A stretch of DNA of 13,652 nt from JBPYFK01 sp051984675 (GCA_051984675.1 JBPYFK010000162.1:1-13652), one strand, 5' to 3'. Shown: positions 6,561 to 13,457, counted from the stretch's first letter. Notes: generated by a model not told the origin, from the letters alone. Translations and numbers: made by a program.

Positions 6561-7187
6561 ATGGCAGGTGCCTCCGAGCGAACACCCCGACTCACCCGGA
6601 AGGGAGAGGCGACCCGTGCGCGGATCGTGGCCGCCGCTGCCGAGCTGATGTTCGAACATGGCGTCGCCGGAACCAGCACCGAAGACGTCCGGGACGTGGC
6701 CGGGGTGAGCAGTTCGCAGCTGTACCACTATTTCGCGGACAAGCAGGACCTCGTCCGAGCGGTCATCGCTTACCAGACGGCAGCCGTATTGGAGGCGCAG
6801 CAGCCGGTGCTCAGCCGGCTCGACAGCTTCGAGGCGCTCGAGGCCTGGCGCGACCTGCTCGTGGACTTCCAACGCCAGCGACACTGCGAAGGTGGCTGCC
6901 CGATCGGATCACTCGCCAGCGAGCTGGCTGATGTCGATGCCCACGCCCGCACCGACCTGGTCGCCAGTTTCGCGCGCTGGGAAGCCGCGATCCGGGACGG
7001 CCTGCGGGCGATGCGCGAACGTGGGGACCTACGGCCCGACTGCGATCCGGACCAGCTGGCACTGGCCACTCTCGCGGCGGTGCAAGGAGGGCTGCTCCTC
7101 ACCCAGACCTACCGCGACCCGGCACCGCTCGAAGCAGCGCTCGACGCCGCGTTCAGCCACATCCGGGCATCAACCTCGGCCGGTTGA
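6561..7187 (+). CDS. TetR-family transcriptional regulator
   Basis: This 208-residue TetR/AcrR repressor has an N-terminal helix-turn-helix at about residues 18-64 (TRARIVAAAAELMFEHGVAG, TSTEDVRDVAGVSSSQLYHY, FADKQDL), which matches the family signature well. The ligand domain carries HCEGGCPIGSLASEL (Cys109, Cys113). GCPxGSLA is typical of the LmrA/YxaF-like C-terminal subgroup. The ATG at 6561 is chosen because it follows the intergenic operator and starts just before the HTH; the open frame extends upstream to 6417 but would overlap the divergent gene. The RBS is weak. By position it should repress the divergent peroxiredoxin-SDR operon and itself. The two nearby Cys residues make redox or electrophile sensing possible, but this is inference. 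Confidence 0.92.
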   Translation: MAGASERTPRLTRKGEATRARIVAAAAELMFEHGVAGTSTEDVRDVAGVSSSQLYHYFADKQDLVRAVIAYQTAAVLEAQQPVLSRLDSFEALEAWRDLLVDFQRQRHCEGGCPIGSLASELADVDAHARTDLVASFARWEAAIRDGLRAMRERGDLRPDCDPDQLALATLAAVQGGLLLTQTYRDPAPLEAALDAAFSHIRASTSAG

Positions 7188-7318
7188 CCCAGGCATCGAA
7201 GCCGGCGATGGCCAGCGCGACACAGCCGAGGCCAATCCCCCCAGGGGAACGCCCGGGCCGACGAGAAGCGCGACAAACAGCTGGGACCGCCGGGCCAGGC
7301 CGAAGGAGATTCGGGACT

Positions 7319-7338
7319 TACTAAGAAGATCGTTAGTA
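7319..7338. repeat. short inverted repeat, possible end of a lost element
   Basis: TACTAA (7319-7324) and TTAGTA (7333-7338) form an AT-rich inverted repeat in GC-rich DNA, 16 bases beyond the stop of the transposase-like tail. It could be part of an IS end or a terminator. No matching partner was found on the other side. Confidence 0.3.
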
Positions 7339-7354
7339 GGTCGACGGGTGTGGG

Positions 7355-7510
7355 TTATGCGGTGACGTAGCGCAGATGCGGATCCTCGAAGAAACCACGG
7401 ACGATGTGGGGCAGTTTCTGCAGACGTCGCAGTGCACCGATGGCCTTGGTCTTGAGGGCGGCTTGGTCGCTTACGCCCTTGCGTGCGATGCGGGCGGTCC
7501 GCACGGCAGC
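7355..7510 (-). pseudogene. possible C-terminal tail of a transposase
   Basis: The minus strand encodes AVRTARIARKGVSD followed by ALKTKAIGALRRLQKLPHIV and RGFFEDPHLRYVTA, ending in TAA. The helical LRRLQKLPHIVRGFF plus a short terminal strand resembles the end of IS630-type DDE transposases as I remember them, but no catalytic domain remains and I cannot confirm the family. The upstream part of that frame is not similar. It directly abuts the truncated TOTE-primase stub, which suggests an insertion or deletion joined the two. Alternatively it is a small unknown protein. Confidence 0.35.
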
Positions 7511-7553
7511 GGAAGCAGGGCATGAATCCGTGGCTACGGAAGGCATCGCGGCG

Positions 7554-8030
7554 CTACAGCGTCAGCGCCCAGAACACCCGCTTGGACTCGTCCTTGTTCT
7601 TCTCGAATGGGTTGTCCTCGGCCGGACTCCACCCCGTCCGACCACTCTTGCTGCTCACCCACCGCGTCGCGTACACGTCCTCACGGCCCACGAAAAGCGC
7701 CCGGAACAGCGCGATCTTCGCCTCCGCGGTGGAGTTCGCATCGGCATACGGCAGCCCGTGCCCAGCCTCCGCGTACTCCAGCCCGGACGACGCGGTCTCC
7801 CACTCAGGCGCCATCCTCACGGGACTGTTCTCGGCAGGAAGACCCAGATCGCTCCTCAAACGCGCGTTATCCGCGCGTAACTGGGCTATCTCACCGCGCA
7901 ACTCGGCATTTTCCGCGAGCAGCACATCGAGCCTGATCAGCAGTTCGGTGGGATCAGCCCATCCGGACCAGTGATCCACAGCACCATGATCCAGACCTAG
8001 CATCTCCCCGTACAGTCGGGTCGAGAACAT
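7554..8030 (-). pseudogene. truncated N-terminus of a TOTE-type primase/helicase protein
   Basis: The 158-residue frame starts at ATG 8028-8030. It has a coiled-coil (LIRLDVLLAENAELRGEIAQ, LRADNARLRSDLG) followed by AEAKIALFRALFVGREDVYA and TRWVSSKSGRTGWSPAEDNP. The second part matches the start of the archaeo-eukaryotic primase domain of TOTE conflict-system proteins, where ALFRxLFxGREDVYxxRW is a hallmark. Those proteins continue for several hundred residues with primase and helicase domains. Here the frame stops at TAG (7554-7556) after VFWALTL, before the catalytic acidic residues. The following DNA does not resume the domain in any frame, so the gene was cut by a deletion or insertion. 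Family identity is fairly secure; activity is not expected. Confidence 0.7.
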
Positions 8031-8242
8031 TCATCCGCACGGTTGCCGGTGTGGACACGGCAAGCCGTCACGCCCGCCCCCGGCCGATCACACGGCCCAG
8101 AGTTACGCAGTTTCCATCTCGCCACCCTGCAGGACCTTGCGCCACGCAAGAACCTGGGCGTCGGCACGTGTACAAGAGGCTGCGCGCTGGTCACCGCCGT
8201 AACGCGGGTCGTTCCTGGCCCCACCGTGCCATCGCCTTAGTG

Positions 8243-8263
8243 GTGGAGTTATAATAACTCCAC
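8243..8263. promoter_or_regulatory. perfect palindrome with central TATAAT before the ATPase gene
   Basis: GTGGAGTTA (8243-8251) and TAACTCCAC (8255-8263) are exact inverted repeats around TAA. The centre contains a consensus -10 hexamer TATAAT (8250-8255). This would place the transcription start near 8262, about 30 bases before the ATPase start. No clear -35 box lies 16-18 bases upstream, so activator dependence or an extended element is possible. It is strikingly AT-rich for this DNA. Confidence 0.6.
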
Positions 8264-8273
8264 TTATTAAGTG
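8261..8273. repeat. second, overlapping palindrome in the ATPase leader
   Basis: CACTT (8261-8265) and AAGTG (8269-8273) surround ATT. It overlaps the right arm of the larger palindrome by three bases and would lie at the transcription start if TATAAT is the -10. It may be a second operator half or an RNA hairpin. Confidence 0.4.
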
Positions 8274-8292
8274 TGTAGCCTTGGGATGGATC

Positions 8293-9762
8293 ATGGACAA
8301 ACCGTCGGAGATGTTCGACCGCGACTTCGAGTGGGCCGAGCTCACCCGGTTCGCCAGCTATCCGGGCAGCGAGGCCACCCTCGGTGTCGTCTCAGGACGC
8401 CGCCGACAGGGCAAGACGTTCCTCCTCGACGCCCTCACGCGGGCCTGCGGCGGCTTCATGTTCACCGCTACCGAAACGACCGAGGCCGACGCACTGCACC
8501 AGTTCGGCGAAGCCCTCGCCGCCCATTGCGGCGAGCCAGTCCCCTTCCGCTTCGCCGGCTGGGATGAAGCAATCACACGACTCCTGCGGATCGTCACCGA
8601 GAGCCCGACCATCGCCGTCATCGACGAGTTCCCCTTTCTCGCCAAAGCCTCCCCCGCCCTGCCCTCCATCATCCAGCGCGCCCTGGACCCCGCCGCCCGC
8701 CGCGACAACACCCCCGTACGACTCCTGTTGTGCGGTTCCGCGTTGTCGTTTATGGGCAAACTCCTCGCCGGCAACGCCCCGCTACGCGGACGAGCAGGCC
8801 TTGAACTCGTCGTCCCGACCCTGGACTACCGTCTGGCAGCCCAATTCTGGGACATCACCGACCCCCGCACCGCCGCCCTCACCCACGCCATCGTCGGCGG
8901 CACTCCCGCCTACCGCCGCGAGTTCACCCAAGGCGACACCCCCGCAGGGCCCCACGACTTCGACGACTGGGTCATCCGCGCCGTGCTCAACCCAGCCCGC
9001 CCCCTCTTCCGCGAAGCCCGCTACCTCCTCGCCGAGGAACCGGAACTCCACGACACCGCGCTCTATCACTCCGTACTGGCCGCCATAGCCTCCGGTAACA
9101 CGTCACGCGGCGGGATCGCCGACTACCTCGACCGCAAATCCACCGACCTCGCCCACCCCCTCCACGTCCTAGAAGACGTCGGTCTCATCCGCCACGAACC
9201 CGACGCATTCCGCCGCAACCGCTCCGCCTACCGGATCGCCGAACCCCTGGTCACCTTCTACCACGCCGTCATGCGCCCCAACTGGGGCGACCTGGAACGC
9301 CCCGGCCGCGCAGCCACAGTATGGCACCGCGCCCAAACCACCTTCCGCAGCAAAGTCCTCGGTCCTCACTTCGAAACCCTCTGCCGCGAATGGGCCCGCT
9401 GGTACGCCGCCGCAGATACCTGTGGAGGTTATCCGACCCGCGTAGCCGCCGGCACCGTCAACGATCCCGCCGCCAAAACCAACCACGAAGTCGACGTCGC
9501 CGTATTCGGCCAGAACAACGACAACCGCGAAGCGCTGCTGGCCATCGGCGAAGCTAAATGGAACGAACCCATGGGCCTTCCCCACCTGCAGCGCCTCCAG
9601 CACATCCGCGAACTCCTCCATACCCGTGGCACCGCCCTGACCCGAGGCACACGACTGCTGTGCTTCACCGGCGCCGGCTTCACCGACGAACTCCGCCATA
9701 CCGCCACCGGCGACCACACCATCCAACTCATCGACCTCGACCGCCTCTACCACGGCGAATAA
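8293..9762 (+). CDS. archaeal-type ATPase with winged helix and DUF234 nuclease-like domain
   Basis: This 489-residue protein belongs to the ATPase_2 (archaeal ATPase, STAND-related) family. Domains in order: P-loop ATPase with Walker A GRRRQGKT (residues 35-42), Walker B IAVIDE (107-112) and a sensor strand LLLCGSA (144-150); a winged helix at about 253-316 (SVLAAIASGNTSRGGIADYL, VLEDVGLIRHE); and a DUF234-type C-terminus with HFETL (Glu361), VDVAVF (Asp401) and LAIGEAKW (Glu420, Lys422). The last set is the E-D-ExK pattern of PD-(D/E)XK nucleases and looks intact. The ATG at 8293-8295 with GGGATGGA just upstream is preferred over TTG at 8281. Codon bias is strongly G/C. Its cellular role is not established; the family is often linked to mobile DNA or defence. 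The palindromic promoter suggests autoregulation, possibly by its own winged helix. Confidence 0.9.
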   Translation: MDKPSEMFDRDFEWAELTRFASYPGSEATLGVVSGRRRQGKTFLLDALTRACGGFMFTATETTEADALHQFGEALAAHCGEPVPFRFAGWDEAITRLLRIVTESPTIAVIDEFPFLAKASPALPSIIQRALDPAARRDNTPVRLLLCGSALSFMGKLLAGNAPLRGRAGLELVVPTLDYRLAAQFWDITDPRTAALTHAIVGGTPAYRREFTQGDTPAGPHDFDDWVIRAVLNPARPLFREARYLLAEEPELHDTALYHSVLAAIASGNTSRGGIADYLDRKSTDLAHPLHVLEDVGLIRHEPDAFRRNRSAYRIAEPLVTFYHAVMRPNWGDLERPGRAATVWHRAQTTFRSKVLGPHFETLCREWARWYAAADTCGGYPTRVAAGTVNDPAAKTNHEVDVAVFGQNNDNREALLAIGEAKWNEPMGLPHLQRLQHIRELLHTRGTALTRGTRLLCFTGAGFTDELRHTATGDHTIQLIDLDRLYHGE

Positions 9763-9917
9763 CCCACCACCCCGTCATGGCAGTCGCCTCAGCGACGAAA
9801 ACCCCTGCGGTGGATAAAACCCCGGCCGCTCAGCGTCAGTTCAACCGGTCCAGTCATCGCCGCCTCGTGTGGTGCCGGCCCCACGCCGTCGCCTCGTGTG
9901 TGAAAGCAGGTCCGCCG

Positions 9918-10220
9918 ATGGCCTCCGCACTACGGTCGTCCTACCACCAGGCCCGCGCCTCCCTTGGAGCGCTGCACCACCATCTCGCCGTCCTGGAAGA
10001 TCTCGGCATCCGCGAGCCGTGGCGCTCGGCCCTACACCTCGACCTGCGGCGGCTGAGCCGATCGCTGCAAGCCGCGCTAGAAGACGCCGAACGCCACGCC
10101 GCCACCGCCGTCGACGGGCTCACCGCACCGGTGCAGTCTCCGCCCACGGCGATCGAGCGATGGACGTTCCCCGCTGCGGACGGGGCTACCGCCACCTTCA
10201 AGCCGACAGTTCTTGGCTGA
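9918..10220 (+). CDS. small helical hypothetical protein downstream of the ATPase
   Basis: I do not recognise this 100-residue protein. It starts at ATG 9918-9920 with only a weak AGCAGG upstream and is mostly predicted helix: YHQARASLGALHHHLAVLED, then ALHLDLRRLSRSLQAALEDA and ERHAATAVDGL. It ends in a proline-rich, more polar tail (IERWTFPAADGATATFKP). The frame is open far upstream but becomes His/Pro/Arg-rich there, which is a shadow of the ATPase gene; codon bias improves from 9918. It lies 155 bases downstream of the ATPase on the same strand, so co-transcription is possible. A direct repeat, CGCCTCGTGTG, occurs at 9861-9871 and 9890-9900 in the gap. Confidence 0.45.
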   Translation: MASALRSSYHQARASLGALHHHLAVLEDLGIREPWRSALHLDLRRLSRSLQAALEDAERHAATAVDGLTAPVQSPPTAIERWTFPAADGATATFKPTVLG

Positions 10221-10482
10221 CCAGCAACGGTGATCGTGTTTAACGAACGCTTAGTGCTCATTTGCGGCTGGTCACACGCTCGGCGCTCCTGGGCGGACGC
10301 AAGCGCCACTCCCCAGCCACAGCACTCGAAGGCCGCACTGAATCCAGCGCTGGCCCGCCTGCGCTGGGCGCCGTAGTTACGGGGGGCGGGGCGCCTGCGG
10401 ACTCCCGGGTGGTTTCGTGCAGACCGCGTTACGTTGACTCCCGCGCTGCGTGGCGCCTGTCACCGCGACCCGGGAGGTGCGC

Positions 10483-10620
10483 ATGGGTAAGCACAGTCGC
10501 GATGACACCACCGAAGACCATTCCGCAACCGAGCATGACTCGTCGTTCTCCGAGGGTGCCCAACATATGCCGCCAGCTGGACAAGAACGTCACGCTGCCG
10601 ACGATGAAGACAGCGAATAA
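10483..10620 (+). CDS. 45-residue acidic/His-rich hypothetical protein
   Basis: ATG at 10483-10485 is preceded by GGGAGGT with a 5-base gap, a strong RBS. The product, MGKHSRDDTTEDHSATEHDS and on to GQERHAADDEDSE, is very hydrophilic, with many Asp, Glu and His and no hydrophobic core, so it is probably disordered. Similar MGKHxRDD openings occur on small actinobacterial proteins, but I cannot name a family. TTGACT at 10434-10439 might be part of its promoter; no convincing -10 is seen. A hydrophobic minus-strand frame across the same bases is the antisense of the acidic codons. It could also be the surviving 5' end of a longer gene. Confidence 0.45.
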   Translation: MGKHSRDDTTEDHSATEHDSSFSEGAQHMPPAGQERHAADDEDSE

Positions 10621-10939
10621 GTGGGGGATTGCGGATCGCCGAACGGACACGCAAAGATTGTCCGGTCCGACCATCCAGCTGGGTGGGAGCCACCGGTGTT
10701 TCCAGCAACGCTGGCAGGATACGACCGCAACCCCGCGGGTGGGCAAAGTGGAAGCACGGCACCGCAGGACTGCTGGGCGTGTGCACGTGGAGTTCCGGAC
10801 GCACGCTGGGTGCGCTGCTGGCCCCACACCCAGGTCCAGCAGCGCACCTCATCCGATTCGACATACATGCGGCGAGAAAACCTGACTCCTACTCTGACAC
10901 GAAGTCAGAATTGGACTGGTCGATGGCGACATACAGAGT
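10621..10939. other. stretch with no supportable gene
   Basis: Open frames exist on both strands but have Cys/Trp/Arg-rich shadow-like compositions and no RBS. It lies between the 45-residue ORF and the end of the secreted-protein gene. I see no strong hairpin, repeat or RNA gene. Confidence 0.35.
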
Positions 10940-11227
10940 TCAGCGGCGCCAGCCGTCATGGTCACGGTCGTGACCCCAGCGGTCATGGTCACGGTCGCAG
11001 TCGCGATCCCACCGGCCATGGTCATCACGGTCGCAACACCGGTCGCGATCCCACCCGCCACGGTCACGGTCACAGTCCTGACGCCCACGGTCATTGTCGC
11101 GAGGGGCGACGGAAGAGACCGAATGCGGCGCTGCCTGCGCAGGCAGCGGACTCGCGTTCGCGATGGCCGGGAGACACCCTCCCAGAGCAACAGCGCTGGC
11201 CAAGACGGTTGCAGATACTAGACGCAT
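10940..11227 (-). CDS. small secreted Asp/Arg-rich repeat protein
   Basis: This 95-residue protein has a classical signal peptide (MRLVSATVLASAVALGGCLP then AIANA) with a likely cleavage after Ala25. LGGC at 15-18 is a weak lipobox, so a lipoprotein is possible. The mature part has a short Ala/Pro/Ser spacer and then, from about residue 44, a tail built almost only of Asp, Arg, Gly, Trp and His in DRD/DHDR-type repeats (WDRDRCCDRDDHGRWDRD), with four cysteines next to DRD units. The ATG at 11225-11227 has GAGGAAGGA 9 bases upstream. The repeat-coding DNA is itself a run of imperfect copies of GGTCATGGTCACGGTCGC. Function unknown. Metal binding or cell-wall association are guesses. Confidence 0.7.
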   Translation of the reverse strand: MRLVSATVLASAVALGGCLPAIANASPLPAQAAPHSVSSVAPRDNDRGRQDCDRDRGGWDRDRCCDRDDHGRWDRDCDRDHDRWGHDRDHDGWRR

Positions 11228-11460
11228 CGGATCAAATCCTTCCTCGTGTGTGCCGCTGAGATCCGTAAGCCTCGAGCGGCACTGAATTTGACTCCCACGG
11301 CTTGGTTTCTGCAGACCGAGCTCTCGACGGGTCGCGGGCAAGTCACCGAAATGGATGAGACGGAATCCCCGGACTAGTGAACTTGACATTGAAGTGTGCG
11401 GTGGTCGCCGCTGATCAACCAGGAACAAACGGTTACGGATCCACCAGAGTCACACTCCCC

Positions 11461-11474
11461 TAGTGCTTCAAAAT
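11461..11474 (+). repeat. left terminal inverted repeat of the IS
   Basis: TAGTGCTTCAAAAT, matching the right end after one C/T change and one base gap. It lies 38 bases beyond the transposase stop codon. Confidence 0.55.
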
Positions 11475-11512
11475 GGATTCGCTGGCCGTGAGCTGGGGTT
11501 TTCGTCGGGCCG

Positions 11513-12583
11513 TCAGGCTGCTTGGCGGTACTCGTTGATGAGTCCCGTCACGGCTTGTCGGCGTTCGATCCGGGCTGCCGGCAGCCGTATGACGTTCGGG
11601 TCGTCGAGGGGTGCCCGCTGGTCGCGGCCTGGTGGGGCCAATGGGTGTTGAAGTGGCAGACGTACTCCTGGAGGATCTTCTCCGCGTGACCTCTGCCGAA
11701 GATCAGCACCCGGTTGGTGCACTCCTCGCGAACAGAGCGTATGAATCGTTCCGCGTGCGGGTTGCAGTTGGGGCTGCGCGGCGGGATCTTCGTGACCGTG
11801 ATGCCTTCGCTGGCGAAGACTGTGTCGAAGGCCGCAGTGAACTTCGCGTCGCGGTCGCGGATGAGGTGCGCAAATGTGGCGGCACGGTCGCCAAGCTGCC
11901 ACAGCAGCTGCCGGGCGTGTTGAGTGGCGCCCCAGGCCGCGCTGGGGTGGGCGGTGACGCCGAGGAGGTGAACGGTGCGGGTGCGGACCTCCATGACGAA
12001 CAAGACATACAGCCGCTGCAGCCCGATAGTGTCGATGTGAAAGAAGTCAGTGGCGAGAAGACCGCTTGCCTGGGCTTTGAGGAACGTGGCCCACTCGCGG
12101 CGCGCCGCCTGTCGACGTTGTCCAGGGCGGAACCCGGCGGCTCGCATCACGCGGCGGACGGTAGCTGCGCTGACCTTGCATCCCAGTCGGCGTAGTTCGC
12201 CGTGTACGCGCCGGAACCCCCACCGGGAGTTGTCGGTGCCGAGCCGGATGATCAGGTCGCGGAGCTCGTCGGATACCTGCGGGCGTCCTGGTGAGGGTGG
12301 CTGGGTCCACTTCTGCTTCACCAGGCGTCGATGCCAGGCGAGCAAGGTGCGTGGCGAGACAATCCGGTGGACACGGAGTCGCTGAGGCAGAAGCCGAGCG
12401 AGCGCGGCTAGCAGCGCCCGGTCCGGGCCAGTCAGGCTTCGGCGCGGTGACCTGTCTGCGTAGCACCGTGACCTCGTGCCGCAGGATGAGTATTTCGGCG
12501 TTCTTCGCTGCGGTAGACCAACATAACAGAGCGAGCCACGCGAAGGTCCGCGTAGCGAGCAGGTAGATCATCCGTACGAGCAC
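11513..12583 (-). pseudogene. integrase-core (DDE) transposase with two frameshifts
   Basis: Reassembled, this is a transposase of about 356 residues with an integrase catalytic core, of the single-ORF IS3/IS481-like actinobacterial type. It starts at GTG 12581-12583 with a hydrophobic N-terminus (MIYLLATRTFAWLALL) and LRHEVTVLRRQV. An extra C near 12423 shifts the frame; the continuation DRALLAALARLLPQRLRVHR, then HTH-like RWGFRRVHGELRRLGCKVSA, is in the next frame. All three catalytic acids are present: TDFFHIDT, HLIRDRDAKF and NPHAERFIRS. A missing G near 11628 (after NTHWPHQ) shifts the frame again. The true C-terminus GRDQRAPLDDPNVIRLPAAR to EYRQAA ends at 11513. Both lesions lie in C/G runs, so programmed shifting or sequencing error must be considered. 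Confidence 0.85.
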
Positions 12584-12636
12584 AAAGACGGATCATGCCC
12601 GACTACCGACAACACCCAGGTCAGCAGCGCTGAAGG

Positions 12637-12651
12637 ATTTCTGAAGCGCTA
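12637..12651 (-). repeat. right terminal inverted repeat of the IS
   Basis: Read inward on the minus strand it is TAGCGCTTCAGAAAT, the partner of the left end. It lies 54 bases before the transposase start. A further AGCGCT just inside (12626-12631) may be part of a transposase-binding repeat. Confidence 0.55.
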
Positions 12652-13277
12652 CGGGGGTAATCCTCATCGTCGAACTTCGCGCCAGTCCCAGGATGCTGGC
12701 TCACTACTGCTCCCTCACCCCTCGACAAGGCCCCCGGCACCAGTGAGGTGCCGGGGGCCGAGGGGTTACCTACTCACTACAAACGCCGCTGATCATCCAC
12801 CCCACGACAACAAAGGCGGGCGCGGCGCAGCAACAGCGAATCGACGACCCCCTTCTCACTCGTGTGCGGATCTTTGCTTCCTCTCCCGGATGGGCCTGGC
12901 GCCCCTACCCGGGGTCCTGCACCTGCACTTCTCATCGCCGTCACGCCATTCGTCGGTGATGGCGCTTCAGTGCTCTCCGCCTGTTGGTGAGAAACCGTAA
13001 CAGGGCCAAGCAGCCATGTCTACAGCGGCGATCATAGAAATCCCCATCGACTGGATCCCCTCTCTCTGCAAGTCCGTGATGCTGGTGATGACCGGCCGAC
13101 CGGTGAAGCGGCGAAGAGATCGATCCCCTCGCGGACACCGGCCGCCACCGCCGACGCCCGCCGCACAGCCCTGACGACACTGGCCGTTGGCGCACGACCC
13201 TCGAACGGGGGGATGGACTCGCCGGGTACAGGCAAGATCAAATAGACGCTGATGCGTTCCGGCCTCAGGATCACGGC
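12652..13277. other. gene-poor stretch holding only a terminator and a doubtful ORF
   Basis: Apart from the hairpin at 12729-12759, nothing is secure. A possible 52-residue plus-strand ORF (13016-13174) begins MSTAAIIEIPIDWIPSLCKS with natural composition but turns Arg/Pro-rich. The minus strand over 13032-13274 has reasonable codon bias for about 60 codons (RISVYLILPVPGESIPPFEG). Either could be a remnant; neither has a clear RBS. Confidence 0.3.
12729..12759. terminator. very strong GC-rich terminator hairpin without a gene
   Basis: GGCCCCCGGCACC (12729-12741) and GGTGCCGGGGGCC (12747-12759) form a perfect 13-bp stem with a 5-base AGTGA loop. An outer pairing of CCCTC with GAGGG lengthens it. 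It is typical of U-tract-free actinobacterial terminators. No intact gene ends within several hundred bases on either side. Confidence 0.8.
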
Positions 13278-13457
13278 ATGAGTCAGGTCTCCAGCATCCA
13301 GGTCGACCTGCCATCACTGCTTGCCGAATACGGACGGCTTGCCGTCCAGTTGTCGAGCTCGGATGCGCAGGCCGTCGAGAAGATTCGCGACCGCTTGCAC
13401 CAGCTTGACGAGCTCATCGAGGCGTACGTGGCCGCGTTGCCGACTCAACGGGTCTAG
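13278..13457 (+). CDS. 59-residue helical hypothetical protein
   Basis: ATG at 13278-13280 is preceded by AGGA 7 bases upstream. The product begins MSQVSSIQVDLPSLLAEYGR and continues with LAVQLSSSDAQAVEKIRDRL and HQLDELIEAYVAALPTQRV. It looks like two amphipathic helices with heptad spacing, suggesting a small coiled-coil or partner-binding protein. Third positions are G/C-rich and the composition is natural, so I consider it real although I do not recognise the family. Its TAG (13455-13457) overlaps the stop of the convergent gene. Confidence 0.6.
   Translation: MSQVSSIQVDLPSLLAEYGRLAVQLSSSDAQAVEKIRDRLHQLDELIEAYVAALPTQRV

Larger units (their letters stand above)
11461..12651 (-). mobile_element. 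degenerate insertion sequence, about 1.19 kb
   Basis: The element is defined by imperfect terminal inverted repeats enclosing one transposase gene. The left end reads TAGTGCTTCAAAAT (11461-11474) inward; the right end read inward on the minus strand is TAGCGCTTCAGAAAT (12637-12651). They differ by one substitution and one inserted base. CCCC lies just outside TAG on both ends, so the repeats may extend a few bases. No clear direct target duplication flanks it. The transposase is broken by two frameshifts, so the element is probably dead. Confidence 0.65.

Noticed and set aside
7188..7320. Minus-strand hydrophobic piece (LFVALLVGPGVPLGG) after the TetR gene
   Set aside because: It is too short, needs a frameshift to continue, and matches no family I can name.
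7483..7974. 163-codon plus-strand Ser-rich frame
   Set aside because: It is the shadow of the TOTE-type stub, whose coiled-coil and GREDVYATRW motif are on the minus strand.
9558..9917. Upstream extension of the 100-residue helical ORF
   Set aside because: It overlaps the ATPase gene in another frame and is His/Pro/Arg-rich, typical of an out-of-frame reading; the better-composed part starts at 9918.
10429..10620. Possible membrane protein on the minus strand (LFAVFIVGSVTFLSSWRHML)
   Set aside because: The hydrophobic stretch is exactly antisense to the acidic 45-residue ORF, which has a strong RBS; no start site supports the minus-strand frame.
10950..11100. Repeated GGTCAnGGTCnCGGTC units as a possible CRISPR or regulatory array
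   Set aside because: Units are short, imperfect and uninterrupted by spacers, and they translate as the Asp/Arg repeat tail of a secreted protein.
11611..12195. 194-codon plus-strand frame within the IS
   Set aside because: It is antisense to the transposase, whose catalytic motifs are clear on the other strand.
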